A DNA stretch of 64,000 nucleotides from Alphaproteobacteria bacterium (GTDB lineage Bacteria; Myxococcota_A; UBA796; GCA-2862545): contig JACKEQ010000012.1 of the NCBI GenBank assembly GCA_020632885.1, forward strand, positions 1 through 64,000. Direction: 5' to 3'. The stretch's first letter is position 1, and every line of letters starts with the position of its first letter. The notes beneath the pieces were generated by a model, which searched no databases, was not told the DNA's origin, and saw nothing but the letters and a program-made list of their open reading frames with translations. Shown here piece after piece: positions 9,826 to 17,651 of the stretch. The position numbers were made by a program, and so were the translations under genes.

Positions 9826-12159
9826 ATGTTGCTCGCGCTGGCGGCCGTCGGCCTCGCCCAGGAGCCCACCGAAGAGCCCCGGACGGTCGAGCTCGTCTAC
9901 CGCGAGACCCTCCCCTGGCCCGCCGGCTTCGACGGCGAGCGGCCACACTGGCAGACCAACCGGTACGGCCAGGTGCTGCTGGTCGACCGCAAGGAGGCCA
10001 CCTGGGCGGTCGATCAGGCCGGCCGGGCCGTGCGTCCCCTCGCCTCGGGCGACACGTCCACCGCCTACCGCTTCCCCCTGAAGTACCTCGAGCGCTGGTC
10101 GAAGGACTGGGTCGTCGTGCGGGACGGGTCCACCCGTCCCCTCGCGCAGGGCCCGGACTTCACGGGGGCCGCGCTGCTCACGCGGTGGGGCGACGACGAG
10201 CGCGACGCCCTCCTGCGCCTCGAGCGTTCCGGCATCGAGGTGTGGACCGTGAGCCCGCCGGCCGGCGTGCGCGACTTCCCGAGCTGCTACGCGAGCGTCC
10301 CGGAGTCCTGCCTGGCCACGGGCGTCACGCTGCTGAAGGAGTACGCGGGCGACGCGGACGCGGCGAAGATCGCGCGTGCCCAGATCGCGCGGGCCTGCAG
10401 CGACGGGGTCGTGCGGGCGTGCTTCATGGGCGAGGCCCTCGACGACGGGCGGAATGCACCCGCGGCCCGCTCGTGTCTGGACGGCGACGCGGAGGCGTGC
10501 GCCACCGTCGGTGGGGCCGTCTACGCCGAGTCCAGGATGAAGGGCGAGTCGTCCGTGGCCGGCGAGCGCATGCTCGAGCATGCGTGCAACGAGGGCGTGG
10601 CGGCGGCCTGCTCGGAGGCCGCCCAGATGTTCGACGAGCGCGACCTGCCGCACAACGCGCTCCTGATGCTCGACCGGGCGTGCGTGAGCGGCGACCGGGC
10701 TGCCTGCGACGAGGTGGAGGAGCGCCGCGACAAGGCCTTCGCGCTGGGGATCGCCAAGGCGTGCCTCAAGGACGAGCCCGACCCCATCGGCTGCATCACG
10801 CTCGCGCAGTTCCTCGAGGAGAAGCCCGTGGACGGTGTCGGGATCGACGCCTTCGGGGCCTGGAGCCGCGCGTGCTCGGGCGGCGAGGACCCCGCGTGCC
10901 GCGCCATGGCGCCCTACGTCGACCGCTGGGGCATGGACGACACGCGCGTGAAGTCCGCCACGGACGACCTGCTCGGGGCCTGCGAGAGCGGGAGGGGCCA
11001 GGCGTGCGTGGGGGCCGCGCATCTCCTCGTTCGGCTCGACACCCGCGACCCCGGGTACGCCAAGGCGCGCGAGCTCTACGTCCGGTCGTGCGAGGCGGGC
11101 GAGATCCAGGGCTGCCTGTCCGGGGCCGCCCAGAGCTGGACGGGCACGGCGAAGCGCCTCGAGCTGCCCGGTAGCGAGGACCTCTACCGCAAGGCCTGCG
11201 ACGCCGACAGCCCGTCCGGGTGTGCCGGGCTCGGTCGCGAGCTCGCCGCCGACAAGGGGCGCACCGCGGAGGCCGTGCAGGTGCTCGACAAGGGCTGCGA
11301 GCTCGGCAGCGCCAGCGCGTGCACCCAGCTCGGCCGGCTCGCGCAGCAGGGTCGCCACAAGTCCGACCTCGACCCCCAGGCCATCTTCCAGAAGGGCTGC
11401 GACGAGGGGGAGCCCGAGGCGTGCTACCGGCTCGGCGCCGCCCTCACGAAGGGCGAGATCGCGCAGAAGGAGACCCCGGCCCTCGCGGCCTACGAGACCG
11501 CTTGCGAGGGCGGCTACACGGCCGCCTGCGAGGAGGTCGGGCGCAGCCACCTGGCGCGCGGGACCCACTACGAGGCGGGAATCGCCGCGGGCTACTTCGA
11601 CACCGCCTGCGACGCGGGCCGCACGGATGCCTGCAGCGAGCTCGGGCATCTCTACAAGGCCGGCAAGGGCGTCGAGCGCGACCGCAAGCTCGGCCGCGAG
11701 CTCCTGGTGAAGGCCGGCGAGCTCCAGCCCGTGAAGCACGTCCGGCTGGGCGGGCGCATCGGGTTCCTGAACATCCTCGGGGTCGACACCGAGGTCGTGC
11801 TCCCCATCCCGGTCGGGCCCGCCATCTCGGTGGGTGGCGACTTCAGCTACCTGCCCGGCACCGACCAGCTCTCCATGACCTACGTGGGCCCCACCGTGCG
11901 GGTCTACCCGTCCCACGCGGCCCGCGGGCTCTACGGTGCGGCGGGCTGGCACCAGTTCCGCATCAACGCGAAGGGCGAGACCACCACCAACGCCGGGTTC
12001 AACGGGCGGGTGGGGGTGCGGGTGCAGCAGGGCACGACCTTCGGTGGCGTCGAGATCGGGCTGGCGAGCGTGGACGCGCCGCGGGTGCAGGAGATCATCC
12101 GGCCCATCCCGCTCGTGGTGCCGGTGTTCGGCGTGTCCGGCGGCGTGGCGTTCTTCTGA
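9826..12159 (+). CDS. secreted Cys-paired Sel1-repeat (Hcp-like) protein with C-terminal beta-rich domain
   Basis: 777 residues from the ATG at 9826 (GGAGGAG 5 nt upstream). A very short signal (MLLALAAVGLAQ) leads to an N-terminal beta-rich region to about residue 145. Then come more than ten Sel1-like repeats of about 36 residues with paired Cys (ACSDGVVRACFMG, ACNEGVAAACSEA, GCDEGEPEACYRLG, ACDAGRTDACSELG). This is the disulfide-linked helical hairpin arrangement known from Helicobacter Hcp proteins. The last about 140 residues switch to a Gly-rich amphipathic beta domain (VRLGGRIGFLNILG ... ending GGVAFF, terminal Phe). That ending looks like an outer-membrane beta-barrel or a barrel-like half. 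The stop overlaps the next gene as TGATG. Likely a surface or periplasmic scaffold; ligand unknown. Confidence 0.85.
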   Translation: MLLALAAVGLAQEPTEEPRTVELVYRETLPWPAGFDGERPHWQTNRYGQVLLVDRKEATWAVDQAGRAVRPLASGDTSTAYRFPLKYLERWSKDWVVVRDGSTRPLAQGPDFTGAALLTRWGDDERDALLRLERSGIEVWTVSPPAGVRDFPSCYASVPESCLATGVTLLKEYAGDADAAKIARAQIARACSDGVVRACFMGEALDDGRNAPAARSCLDGDAEACATVGGAVYAESRMKGESSVAGERMLEHACNEGVAAACSEAAQMFDERDLPHNALLMLDRACVSGDRAACDEVEERRDKAFALGIAKACLKDEPDPIGCITLAQFLEEKPVDGVGIDAFGAWSRACSGGEDPACRAMAPYVDRWGMDDTRVKSATDDLLGACESGRGQACVGAAHLLVRLDTRDPGYAKARELYVRSCEAGEIQGCLSGAAQSWTGTAKRLELPGSEDLYRKACDADSPSGCAGLGRELAADKGRTAEAVQVLDKGCELGSASACTQLGRLAQQGRHKSDLDPQAIFQKGCDEGEPEACYRLGAALTKGEIAQKETPALAAYETACEGGYTAACEEVGRSHLARGTHYEAGIAAGYFDTACDAGRTDACSELGHLYKAGKGVERDRKLGRELLVKAGELQPVKHVRLGGRIGFLNILGVDTEVVLPIPVGPAISVGGDFSYLPGTDQLSMTYVGPTVRVYPSHAARGLYGAAGWHQFRINAKGETTTNAGFNGRVGVRVQQGTTFGGVEIGLASVDAPRVQEIIRPIPLVVPVFGVSGGVAFF

Positions 12160-13601
12160 TGCGCCGCTCCCTCCTGGCACTGTCCCTGCTCGTGCTCGCG
12201 GCCGGCTGCCGTCCGGTGACGCGGATCGGCGACAAGATCATCTCGCTCACCGACCCCGTGCTCGTGGGTGGCGTCGTGTTGGGCTCGGCTCCGCCGGCCG
12301 ATCCGCGGCTCCAGTCCGCGCTGGAGCTCGCCGGGTTCACCGGGTTCACCGAGGCGCGCCTCGTGGTGGCGGACGCCCTCGAGTTCCAGGACATCGACAA
12401 CGCCCTCATCGAGGACGCCATCGTCGACGCCACGCCCACGGGCTCCCCGACGATGGCCTTCACGCCCGACGAGAACGGCTGGTTCGCGCCGGCCGGTCCG
12501 GGCTTCCTGCCCTACACGCCGGGCAAGGTGCTGCGCGTCAGCGCGGAGCTGCCGGACCGGGTGAACGCCGGCATCGTGGATGTCCCGCTGCCGGACGTCG
12601 CGGAGGTCGACGTCGAGCCGGTGCACGAGCCCGGGGAGCCCCTCGTGGTCGACCTCGTCGGGCAGGGCTTCGACTACGCGTTCGCGGCCGTCTACGACCT
12701 CGACGGCAACGAGGTGTTCACCACCGCGCCGTCCACCAATCAGGACATCGTGGACCTGGTGAACCCCGCCAACGACCCCATCGAGAGCGTCACGGTGCCG
12801 GGCGAGACGTTCCAGGAGGACGACATCTACATCGTGGGGCTCGCGGGCCTGAAGCGGGCGCCCTCCGAGAACGTCGAGGGCCTCAACGACGCGCTGACGG
12901 CCGTGCTGGCCGGTCGCCTGGAGCTCTTCCCCATCGTGAGTGGCAGCCCCATGGTGCTCAACGGGCTCGTCGTCGAGACCGCCGATCCGCCACCGGCCTT
13001 CGCGACGCAGCTCGCCGCACTGGGCATCTCGCCGGGCGTCGCGGTGGAGCTGCAGGCCTCCGACCTCCTGCTGGCGGGCGCGCCCATCGTGCATGCCGCG
13101 GTGACGATGAACGGCCAGACGGTCACCGAGGTCGGTGAGGGTCGCTACCGGGTGGACGGTGCGGAGGCCGACCTGCGCGGGGAGGCCACGGTCCGGGTGA
13201 ACGCGCCCGGCATCGAGGACATCGGGGGCTACGATCTCCTCATCCCGCCCGCGCCCACGGCCGACCTGCCGGCCACCTTCCCGGCCGGGTACGACCTGTA
13301 CGTGCCGGTGCCGGACGGTCCCTGGCAGGCGGTGCTCGTCACGGTGGTGGGTCCGAACGGGGTCACCTGGACGAACGTCCCGCAGGAGGCCGCCGAGTGG
13401 AGCCTCCTGATGCGCAACGAGGCGGAGATGACCCGGGTGCGCGTGCCGGCGGTGGCCTTCCCGGAGGCGGGCGCGTACGCGGTGGGCTTCGCGGCCCTCG
13501 AGAGCCAGGTGGACACGCGGGTGAACCTGAACCCGCGCTTCAGCCACGTGCTGACCGGTACGCTGGCGTTCCAGTCGATCGTGATCACCGACGGATTCTG
13601 A
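12159..13601 (+). CDS. 480-residue lipoprotein with repeated beta domains, coupled to Sel1-repeat gene
   Basis: The ATG overlaps the preceding stop (TGATG). Signal MRRSLLALSLLVLAAGC. The mature protein consists of several beta-sandwich-like segments of about 100 residues, two of them containing carboxypeptidase-like/Ig-like loop patterns (VRVNAPGIEDIGGYDLLI; YDLYVPVPDGPWQAVLVTV). No catalytic residues are recognised and only the lipobox Cys is present. Tight coupling with the Sel1/barrel protein suggests the two work as a surface complex (inference). Confidence 0.8.
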   Translation: MRRSLLALSLLVLAAGCRPVTRIGDKIISLTDPVLVGGVVLGSAPPADPRLQSALELAGFTGFTEARLVVADALEFQDIDNALIEDAIVDATPTGSPTMAFTPDENGWFAPAGPGFLPYTPGKVLRVSAELPDRVNAGIVDVPLPDVAEVDVEPVHEPGEPLVVDLVGQGFDYAFAAVYDLDGNEVFTTAPSTNQDIVDLVNPANDPIESVTVPGETFQEDDIYIVGLAGLKRAPSENVEGLNDALTAVLAGRLELFPIVSGSPMVLNGLVVETADPPPAFATQLAALGISPGVAVELQASDLLLAGAPIVHAAVTMNGQTVTEVGEGRYRVDGAEADLRGEATVRVNAPGIEDIGGYDLLIPPAPTADLPATFPAGYDLYVPVPDGPWQAVLVTVVGPNGVTWTNVPQEAAEWSLLMRNEAEMTRVRVPAVAFPEAGAYAVGFAALESQVDTRVNLNPRFSHVLTGTLAFQSIVITDGF

Positions 13602-13649
13602 CACCACGGGTGATCAGCCCAGCGGGCGCCTCTCTGGCGCATGCCAAGG

Positions 13650-13900
13650 CCCACGGACTTCGTTTGGACGGGGCCGAGTGGTGATGTCCGCCTCGAGACG
13701 TTCCTCGTCGCCATGGGCGATGCGCTGTCCTACACCACGCAGGCGATCTGCAAGCCGCTGGCGCGACGACCCCGAGGCCGGGAACGTCTGCGTGCTCGGC
13801 GTCACCTTGGAGCGCAGCCACAGGTCGGGCGGCGAGACCCTCGTGAGGAAGGTGTGGAGCGTCGGGGCCTCACCGTGGACCCGTGCCCCTCCGCGCAGTG
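13650..13900 (+). pseudogene. 3' relic of the 14327 gene family (copy 1)
   Basis: One frame gives FVWTGPSGDVRLETFLVAM, matching STWTGPEGAVRFEKVLDHF of the intact gene. After a frameshift near 13760 another frame gives GGETLVRKVWSVGAS, matching LGEALVREDMVRRGTS. The 5' two thirds of the gene are missing. The fragment begins about 50 nt after the stop of the upstream lipoprotein. Alignment was done by eye. Confidence 0.6.
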
Positions 13901-13951
13901 ACGCCGACCGTCGGCCGGCGCCAGCTTCCGCGCGAGGACGCGTCCCCATTC

Positions 13952-14149
13952 TCAACGCGAAGCATCGCAGCACCGCGGAGCACCGCGGAGAGGAACGACA
14001 GGAGGAAGGGCCGTCACTGCACCACCGACGCGACGTGGAGCCTCGCTCTCGCCGGACCCGCTCAGGTACGCCAGTCCGAGAGCCTCGATTGTTCCACCCC
14101 TCTCATCCTCCTCCGCGGTGCTCCGATGTGCTCCGATGCCTCGCGTCGA
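13952..14149. repeat. 198-bp element with 39-nt imperfect terminal inverted repeats (MITE-like), copy 1
   Basis: The left end 13952-13990 and right end 14111-14149 are reverse complements at 34 of 39 positions. Each contains CACCGCGGAG units. The interior (about 120 nt) has no gene. The layout fits a miniature inverted-repeat transposable element or a large RNA hairpin; no clear target-site duplication is seen. Confidence 0.6.
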
Positions 14150-14178
14150 AGACGGGACGAGCCGTCATCCCGCGCCAG
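13981..14178 (+). repeat. about 200-bp direct repeat, copy 1
   Basis: Nearly identical to 15201-15400, including long shared blocks such as GTTCCACCCCTCTCATCCTC and GACGGGACGAGCC. Homology continues about 29 nt past the inverted-repeat end, so the duplicated unit is larger than the element itself. Confidence 0.85.
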
Positions 14179-14326
14179 AACGCGAGGCGTGCGAGCCCGT
14201 CCAAGGGGAGGAGGCAGACCGCCGTCATCGTCGACGGCTTCCGGTACGATGCAACCTGCAGAGCACGGCAGCCGTCCCGGGGTGAACAACGGTGCCCGGC
14301 CGACCACGAGAGTGTGGGAGGTCTCG

Positions 14327-15154
14327 TTGCTCACCTCACTCCAGCTCCTGGTCCTCGAGGCGCACGCCGGTGAGGTCACGGTCACAGCACCCCGTTCGCT
14401 CATGGACATCGCCCTCCACGATGTCCTCACCTACTGCCTCCCTGACACCACGGTGAGCTTCATCGCCGGAGACAGCCCGTTTGCGCTGCGGGAGTACGTG
14501 GCCACGGAGCAGAGTGTCACCTTCGCAATCGACGACGACCCCCTCACCACGCTGAAGAACGCGATCGGCGCCTGGAACCAGGCACACCTCGCCCCCACCC
14601 GTTGGGTGGTGGTGCCCATCGCCCCTGATGCCTTCGTGATCGGATCGGAGACGACGCCCGCGACGGCACCTCTCCCGTCCCTGTCCCTCGACTGCCGCTT
14701 CCTCATGAAGCGCGGGGATTACAGCATCTTCGCCCTGGAGCCCGTCGACCCGGAGGCATGCGCGCCACTCCAGTACAACGGCGGGGGAGATGCCGGGCAC
14801 CTGAGCTCCACGTGGACGGGGCCCGAGGGTGCCGTGAGGTTCGAGAAGGTGCTGGACCACTTCGCGAACAGCCAGGGGGCCGGGTACTACGCGAACTGCT
14901 TTCCGGCTCCCGAGCGCGACCCGAGGAGCGAGCGGCGCCGGGCCTACCGATCGTCCCGTCGCCAGCACGGCTACCGTGTGTCGCGGGAGGCCGTGCTCGA
15001 CCTCTTCGATCCACCGACCGAACCGGCGCCGACGTGCCCCTTCACCCTCTACACCCCACATCCGAGCGACCTGGGCGAAGCGCTGGTGAGGGAGGACATG
15101 GTGCGGCGCGGGACGTCGGTGAACCCGTGCGCGCGCGACCGAGTGCTCGATTGA
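14327..15154 (+). CDS. secreted protein of unknown function, intact member of a local three-copy family
   Basis: 275 residues from a TTG at 14327 with GGGAGG 5 nt upstream; this start gives a short signal MLTSLQLLVLEAHA before GEVTV. The first about 100 mature residues (IALHDVLTYCLPD, VTFAIDDDPLTTLKNAI, PDAFVIGSE) have the beta-alpha-beta layout of secretin/TonB short N-terminal (STN-like) domains, a weak resemblance. The second half carries STWTGPEGAVRFEKVLDHF and four scattered Cys. It is flanked by decayed copies and by the duplicated 200-bp element, so it is probably the surviving member of a tandem array. Codon use is less biased (more TTG, CGG, GAG/GAA mix) than neighbouring genes. Confidence 0.7.
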   Translation: MLTSLQLLVLEAHAGEVTVTAPRSLMDIALHDVLTYCLPDTTVSFIAGDSPFALREYVATEQSVTFAIDDDPLTTLKNAIGAWNQAHLAPTRWVVVPIAPDAFVIGSETTPATAPLPSLSLDCRFLMKRGDYSIFALEPVDPEACAPLQYNGGGDAGHLSSTWTGPEGAVRFEKVLDHFANSQGAGYYANCFPAPERDPRSERRRAYRSSRRQHGYRVSREAVLDLFDPPTEPAPTCPFTLYTPHPSDLGEALVREDMVRRGTSVNPCARDRVLD

Positions 15155-15487
15155 CGGCGCACGAACGAACTGAAGTCTGCCCACGGATCCCGAAGTGACG
15201 CACCGCGGAGAGGAACGAGAGTAGGAAGGGCCGTCACCGCAACCACCGACGCGACGTGGAGCCTCGCCCTCGCGGGACCCGCTCAGGTGCGCAAAGCTGA
15301 GAGACCCGATTGTTCCACCCCTCTCATCCTCCTCCGCGGTGCTCCGATGTGCTCCGATGCTTCGCGTTGAAGACGGGACGAGCCATCATCCCGGGCCAGC
15401 TCGCCACCCACCGGGTCTGGGACCTCACCGGGTGAACAGCACCGCGAGATGCTGCACGACAGGGTGGACCTCCGTCGGCCAGAGACC
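15155..15487 (+). other. 333-nt intergenic stretch holding repeat copy 2
   Basis: Contains the second direct repeat (15201-15400) with a truncated left inverted repeat, then about 85 nt leading to the decayed third gene copy. No open frame is convincing. Confidence 0.6.
15201..15400 (+). repeat. about 200-bp direct repeat, copy 2 (left inverted repeat truncated)
   Basis: Matches copy 1 over about 200 nt. The right inverted repeat is complete (15332-15370) and matches the left arm of copy 1 at 36 of 39 positions. The left arm is reduced to CACCGCGGAG (15201-15210). Confidence 0.85.
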
Positions 15488-16110
15488 ATGATGCTGCTGA
15501 ACATCCTGCTCTTCCTGCCAGCCAACGCAGCCGACCTCGGCCTCGTGGCTCCTCGCCCGACGATCAACGTGGAGATGACACACTCGCCTACTGCCACGAC
15601 GTGCAGGTGAACCTGATCGCTGGCGACGCGCTCTACCCCGTGCGGGACGATTCGAAGACAGAGTCCTCCATCTCCTGGCCCGTGCACGACGACGCCCAGA
15701 CGACCCCCGAGAAGGCCGTATGCGAGGACCCAGGCGAAGATCGGAGCGGACAGGATGGTCGTCGTGCCCACCGGACCCGACCGGTTCGTCATCGGCTCCA
15801 GGGTCCGGTCGGCGACGGCCCCCCTCCCCACCGTCCCATCGACTGCCGGTTCCAGGGGAGGGCAACGCCATCGACCTGAGGTCGACGTGGACCGGACCCG
15901 CCGGAGAGGTCCGCTTCGAGAACGTGCTGGATGCCTTCGCGAACGGCCTCGGCTCCGCCCAGTGCGCGCCGGATCGTGAGGGGGGAAAGGATTGCCACTG
16001 GACCCCCTACGGCTCGCAGGAGATGGGGAAGCTGCTCGTCCAGCAGCACCTCACGCGCACCGGTCAGCAGGTCAGCCCGTGCGTTCACGCGGCCTTCCGA
16101 GGGCAGGCGC
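15488..16110 (+). pseudogene. frameshifted copy 3 of the 14327 gene family
   Basis: Begins with a signal-like MMLLNILLFLPANAADLGLV, then shifts frame near 15570 (TLAYCHDVQVNLIAGDALYPV, matching VLTYCLPDTTVSFIAGDSPF). It shifts again near 15755 (MVVVPTGPDRFVIGS, matching WVVVPIAPDAFVIGS) and near 15860 (STWTGPAGEVRFENVLDAF). The C-terminal match is MGKLLVQQHLTRTGQQVSPC. At least three frame changes mean it cannot be translated as one protein. The open frame that continues past 16110 only shadows the next gene. Confidence 0.75.
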
Positions 16111-16137
16111 GCTCGCTGCTCGTCGCCCGATCGCCCG

Positions 16138-16146
16138 TGGTACCGT
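16138..16146 (+). promoter_or_regulatory. extended -10-like box TGG-TACCGT
   Basis: Ends 18 nt before the ATG at 16165; GCGGAGG lies between them. Confidence 0.3.
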
Positions 16147-16164
16147 CGGGAGCGGAGGTCCGCC

Positions 16165-16656
16165 ATGCTCGCCACGCTCGCCCTCGTCGCGTCCGCCGCC
16201 CCCGCGCCCGAAGGGAGCCCGTACGTGGACGTCCCCTTCCTGCACCACTCCGGCCTCACGCTCCGCAAGCGCGTCGAGCCCGTGTACCCCGAGGTCGACG
16301 AGGCCGACCGCCGCGTCCGCCACCGCTGTGTGGTGTGGGTGCGCGTGGGTCCCGAGGGCACACCCGAAGACGCCCGTGTCCTGCCGGACTTCCCGGGTGA
16401 TGGGTGCTCCGCACCCTTCCAGGCGGCCGCCCAGGCGAGCGTCGCGAGCTGGAGCTGGAAGCCCGAGAAGATCGGCAAGGACAAGGCCACCGTCCAGACC
16501 CAGATCGCCGTGGTGTTCGACGCGCAGCCCATGCCGCCCGTCGTCGACGTCTCACTGGCCGGGAGCCCGCCCCCCGAGCCCGTCCCCCAACCCAAGAAGA
16601 GCATCTACGGCGACCCGAAGACCCTGCCAGCACCCGCGCCCGAGCCCGAGGAGTGA
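16165..16656 (+). CDS. exported TonB-C-terminal-domain-like protein
   Basis: 163 residues; ATG 16165 behind GCGGAGG. Short uncharged signal MLATLALVASAAPA. Residues about 35-120 match the TonB C-terminal fold: VEPVYPEVDEADRRVRHRC, then VWVRVGPEGTPEDARVLPD, a Cys in GDGCSAPFQAAAQ, and ASWSWKPEKIGK. The family signature is a YP-x-G-x-V...G.V...A...W.f.P pattern. Classical TonB has an N-terminal membrane anchor and a long Pro spacer; both are absent, and the Pro-rich part is instead at the C-terminus (PPPEPVPQPKK). It may be a soluble periplasmic domain not energised by ExbBD. Stop lies 2 nt from the convergent gene. Confidence 0.75.
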   Translation: MLATLALVASAAPAPEGSPYVDVPFLHHSGLTLRKRVEPVYPEVDEADRRVRHRCVVWVRVGPEGTPEDARVLPDFPGDGCSAPFQAAAQASVASWSWKPEKIGKDKATVQTQIAVVFDAQPMPPVVDVSLAGSPPPEPVPQPKKSIYGDPKTLPAPAPEPEE

Positions 16657-16658
16657 GC

Positions 16659-17213
16659 TCAGGCGACGCCCGCGTACAGGGCGTCGAGCGCCACCTCCGC
16701 CCCGCACGCCAACACGAGCGTGCCAGCCGTCAGCTCCACGACGCGCCAGCCCACCTCCACACGCTGCCAGTGCTCCACGTGACGCCGGTCCTGCGCGACG
16801 AACAGCAGGTCCTGAAGCGATGGGAGCGTGCGGTACTCAGGACCCTTCCTTCCCCGGTCGCGCATCGCCGAGCTCGGAGACAGCACCTCCACCAACACCG
16901 CCGGGTTCACGAGCGCATGATCGTCGTGCGGGTGCAGGGCGACCTCCCCGCACACGACGGTGAGGTCGGGGTAGTAGCTGTTCGCGGTGGCCTCGACGTA
17001 GACCCGGAGATCCCCGCTGAACACCGCACAGGGTCCAGAACCCAGCTGGGGATGCAGGGCGGCCGCCAGGTTCATCGGCAGCCTCGCATGGGCCGGCGTC
17101 CCCCCCGACATCGCCACCACCCGGCCGTCCTCCAGCTCGTGCCGACTCTCCGTCTCACGCTCGAAGCGCGCGAACGCGAGGTAGTCGACGGGCGCTGGCA
17201 GGGTCTGGCTCAT
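16659..17213 (-). CDS. Uma2-family (DUF820) restriction-endonuclease-fold protein
   Basis: 184 residues from the ATG at 17213. Contains the Uma2 hallmarks: ESRHELEDGRVVAMSGGTPAH, YYPDLTVVCG (the PD of the PD-(D/E)xK core) and VEVLSPSSAMRDRGRK. The E-x-x...K pair completes the nuclease-like active site. Uma2 proteins are abundant in cyanobacteria, Chloroflexi and myxobacteria; their biological role is largely unknown. GGAGG lies only 2 nt from the ATG, too close for normal use. A TATCCT box lies 7 nt upstream, so the message may be leaderless. Confidence 0.88.
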   Translation of the reverse strand: MSQTLPAPVDYLAFARFERETESRHELEDGRVVAMSGGTPAHARLPMNLAAALHPQLGSGPCAVFSGDLRVYVEATANSYYPDLTVVCGEVALHPHDDHALVNPAVLVEVLSPSSAMRDRGRKGPEYRTLPSLQDLLFVAQDRRHVEHWQRVEVGWRVVELTAGTLVLACGAEVALDALYAGVA

Positions 17214-17220
17214 CACCTCC

Positions 17221-17230
17221 AGGATAACCC
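17221..17230. promoter_or_regulatory. shared -10-like box between two divergent genes
   Basis: AGGATAACCC reads TATCCT toward the Uma2 gene (7 nt to its ATG) and TAACCC toward the plus-strand gene (6 nt to its ATG). The whole divergent gap is 23 nt. Confidence 0.4.
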
Positions 17231-17236
17231 GGAACG

Positions 17237-17644
17237 ATGACCCGACTGACCCTCCGCGGCGACTGGAGCCCCGTCGACCTCCAGCACCTCCTCGCCGACC
17301 TCGCCCCCCTCCTCGGCGGCGTACGCCCACCCGTGCCTCTCGACGGCTTCCGTTCGGGCGGGATGCCCCTCGGACACCACGCGGCCACCCGCGACGGCAC
17401 GACCCTCGAGGTCACCATCGGACACACCGTCGAGGGCCGCGACAGCATCCACCACCAGCTCCTCGTGCTCACCACACCCACCTCGGGCGCCCGGATCGAC
17501 CACACGTCATGGTTCGTTCGCGCCACCGACGTGGTCGTGGAGGTCGACCTCCCCCTCGAGGTCGCCGCCGTCACCCTCGACCGCCTCCTCCTCCAGCGGC
17601 CGGACATCGAGGTCACCGCCCTCCCCCGGCCCGGCGCGCTATGA
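17237..17644 (+). CDS. 135-residue protein of unknown function
   Basis: MTRLTLRGDWSPVDLQHLLAD; no signal peptide or membrane segment. Mixed alpha/beta with His-rich middle (PLGHHAATRDG, DSIHHQLLVL). The 3' end lies 7 nt before the metallophosphoesterase start, so they are co-transcribed. A TAACCC box 6 nt upstream of the ATG suggests leaderless translation. No family recognised; probably an accessory of the phosphoesterase operon. Confidence 0.65.
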   Translation: MTRLTLRGDWSPVDLQHLLADLAPLLGGVRPPVPLDGFRSGGMPLGHHAATRDGTTLEVTIGHTVEGRDSIHHQLLVLTTPTSGARIDHTSWFVRATDVVVEVDLPLEVAAVTLDRLLLQRPDIEVTALPRPGAL

Positions 17645-17651
17645 GGCCCGG

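Larger units (their letters stand above)
13602..14326 (+). other. 725-nt gene-poor stretch with pseudogene relic and inverted-repeat element
   Basis: No intact gene is convincing here. It holds a 3' fragment of the secreted family seen intact at 14327, then a 198-bp element with terminal inverted repeats. About 150 nt of leader without a clear promoter follows. Arg/Pro-rich open frames on both strands are judged to be shadows. Confidence 0.6.

Noticed and set aside
13641..13901. 86-codon frame as a small gene
   Set aside because: Its first part is the relic of the 14327 family and the rest is Arg-rich after a frameshift; annotated as pseudogene.
15720..16400. 226-codon frame across pseudogene copy 3 and the TonB-C-like gene
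   Set aside because: It joins a decayed fragment to out-of-frame sequence of the next gene.
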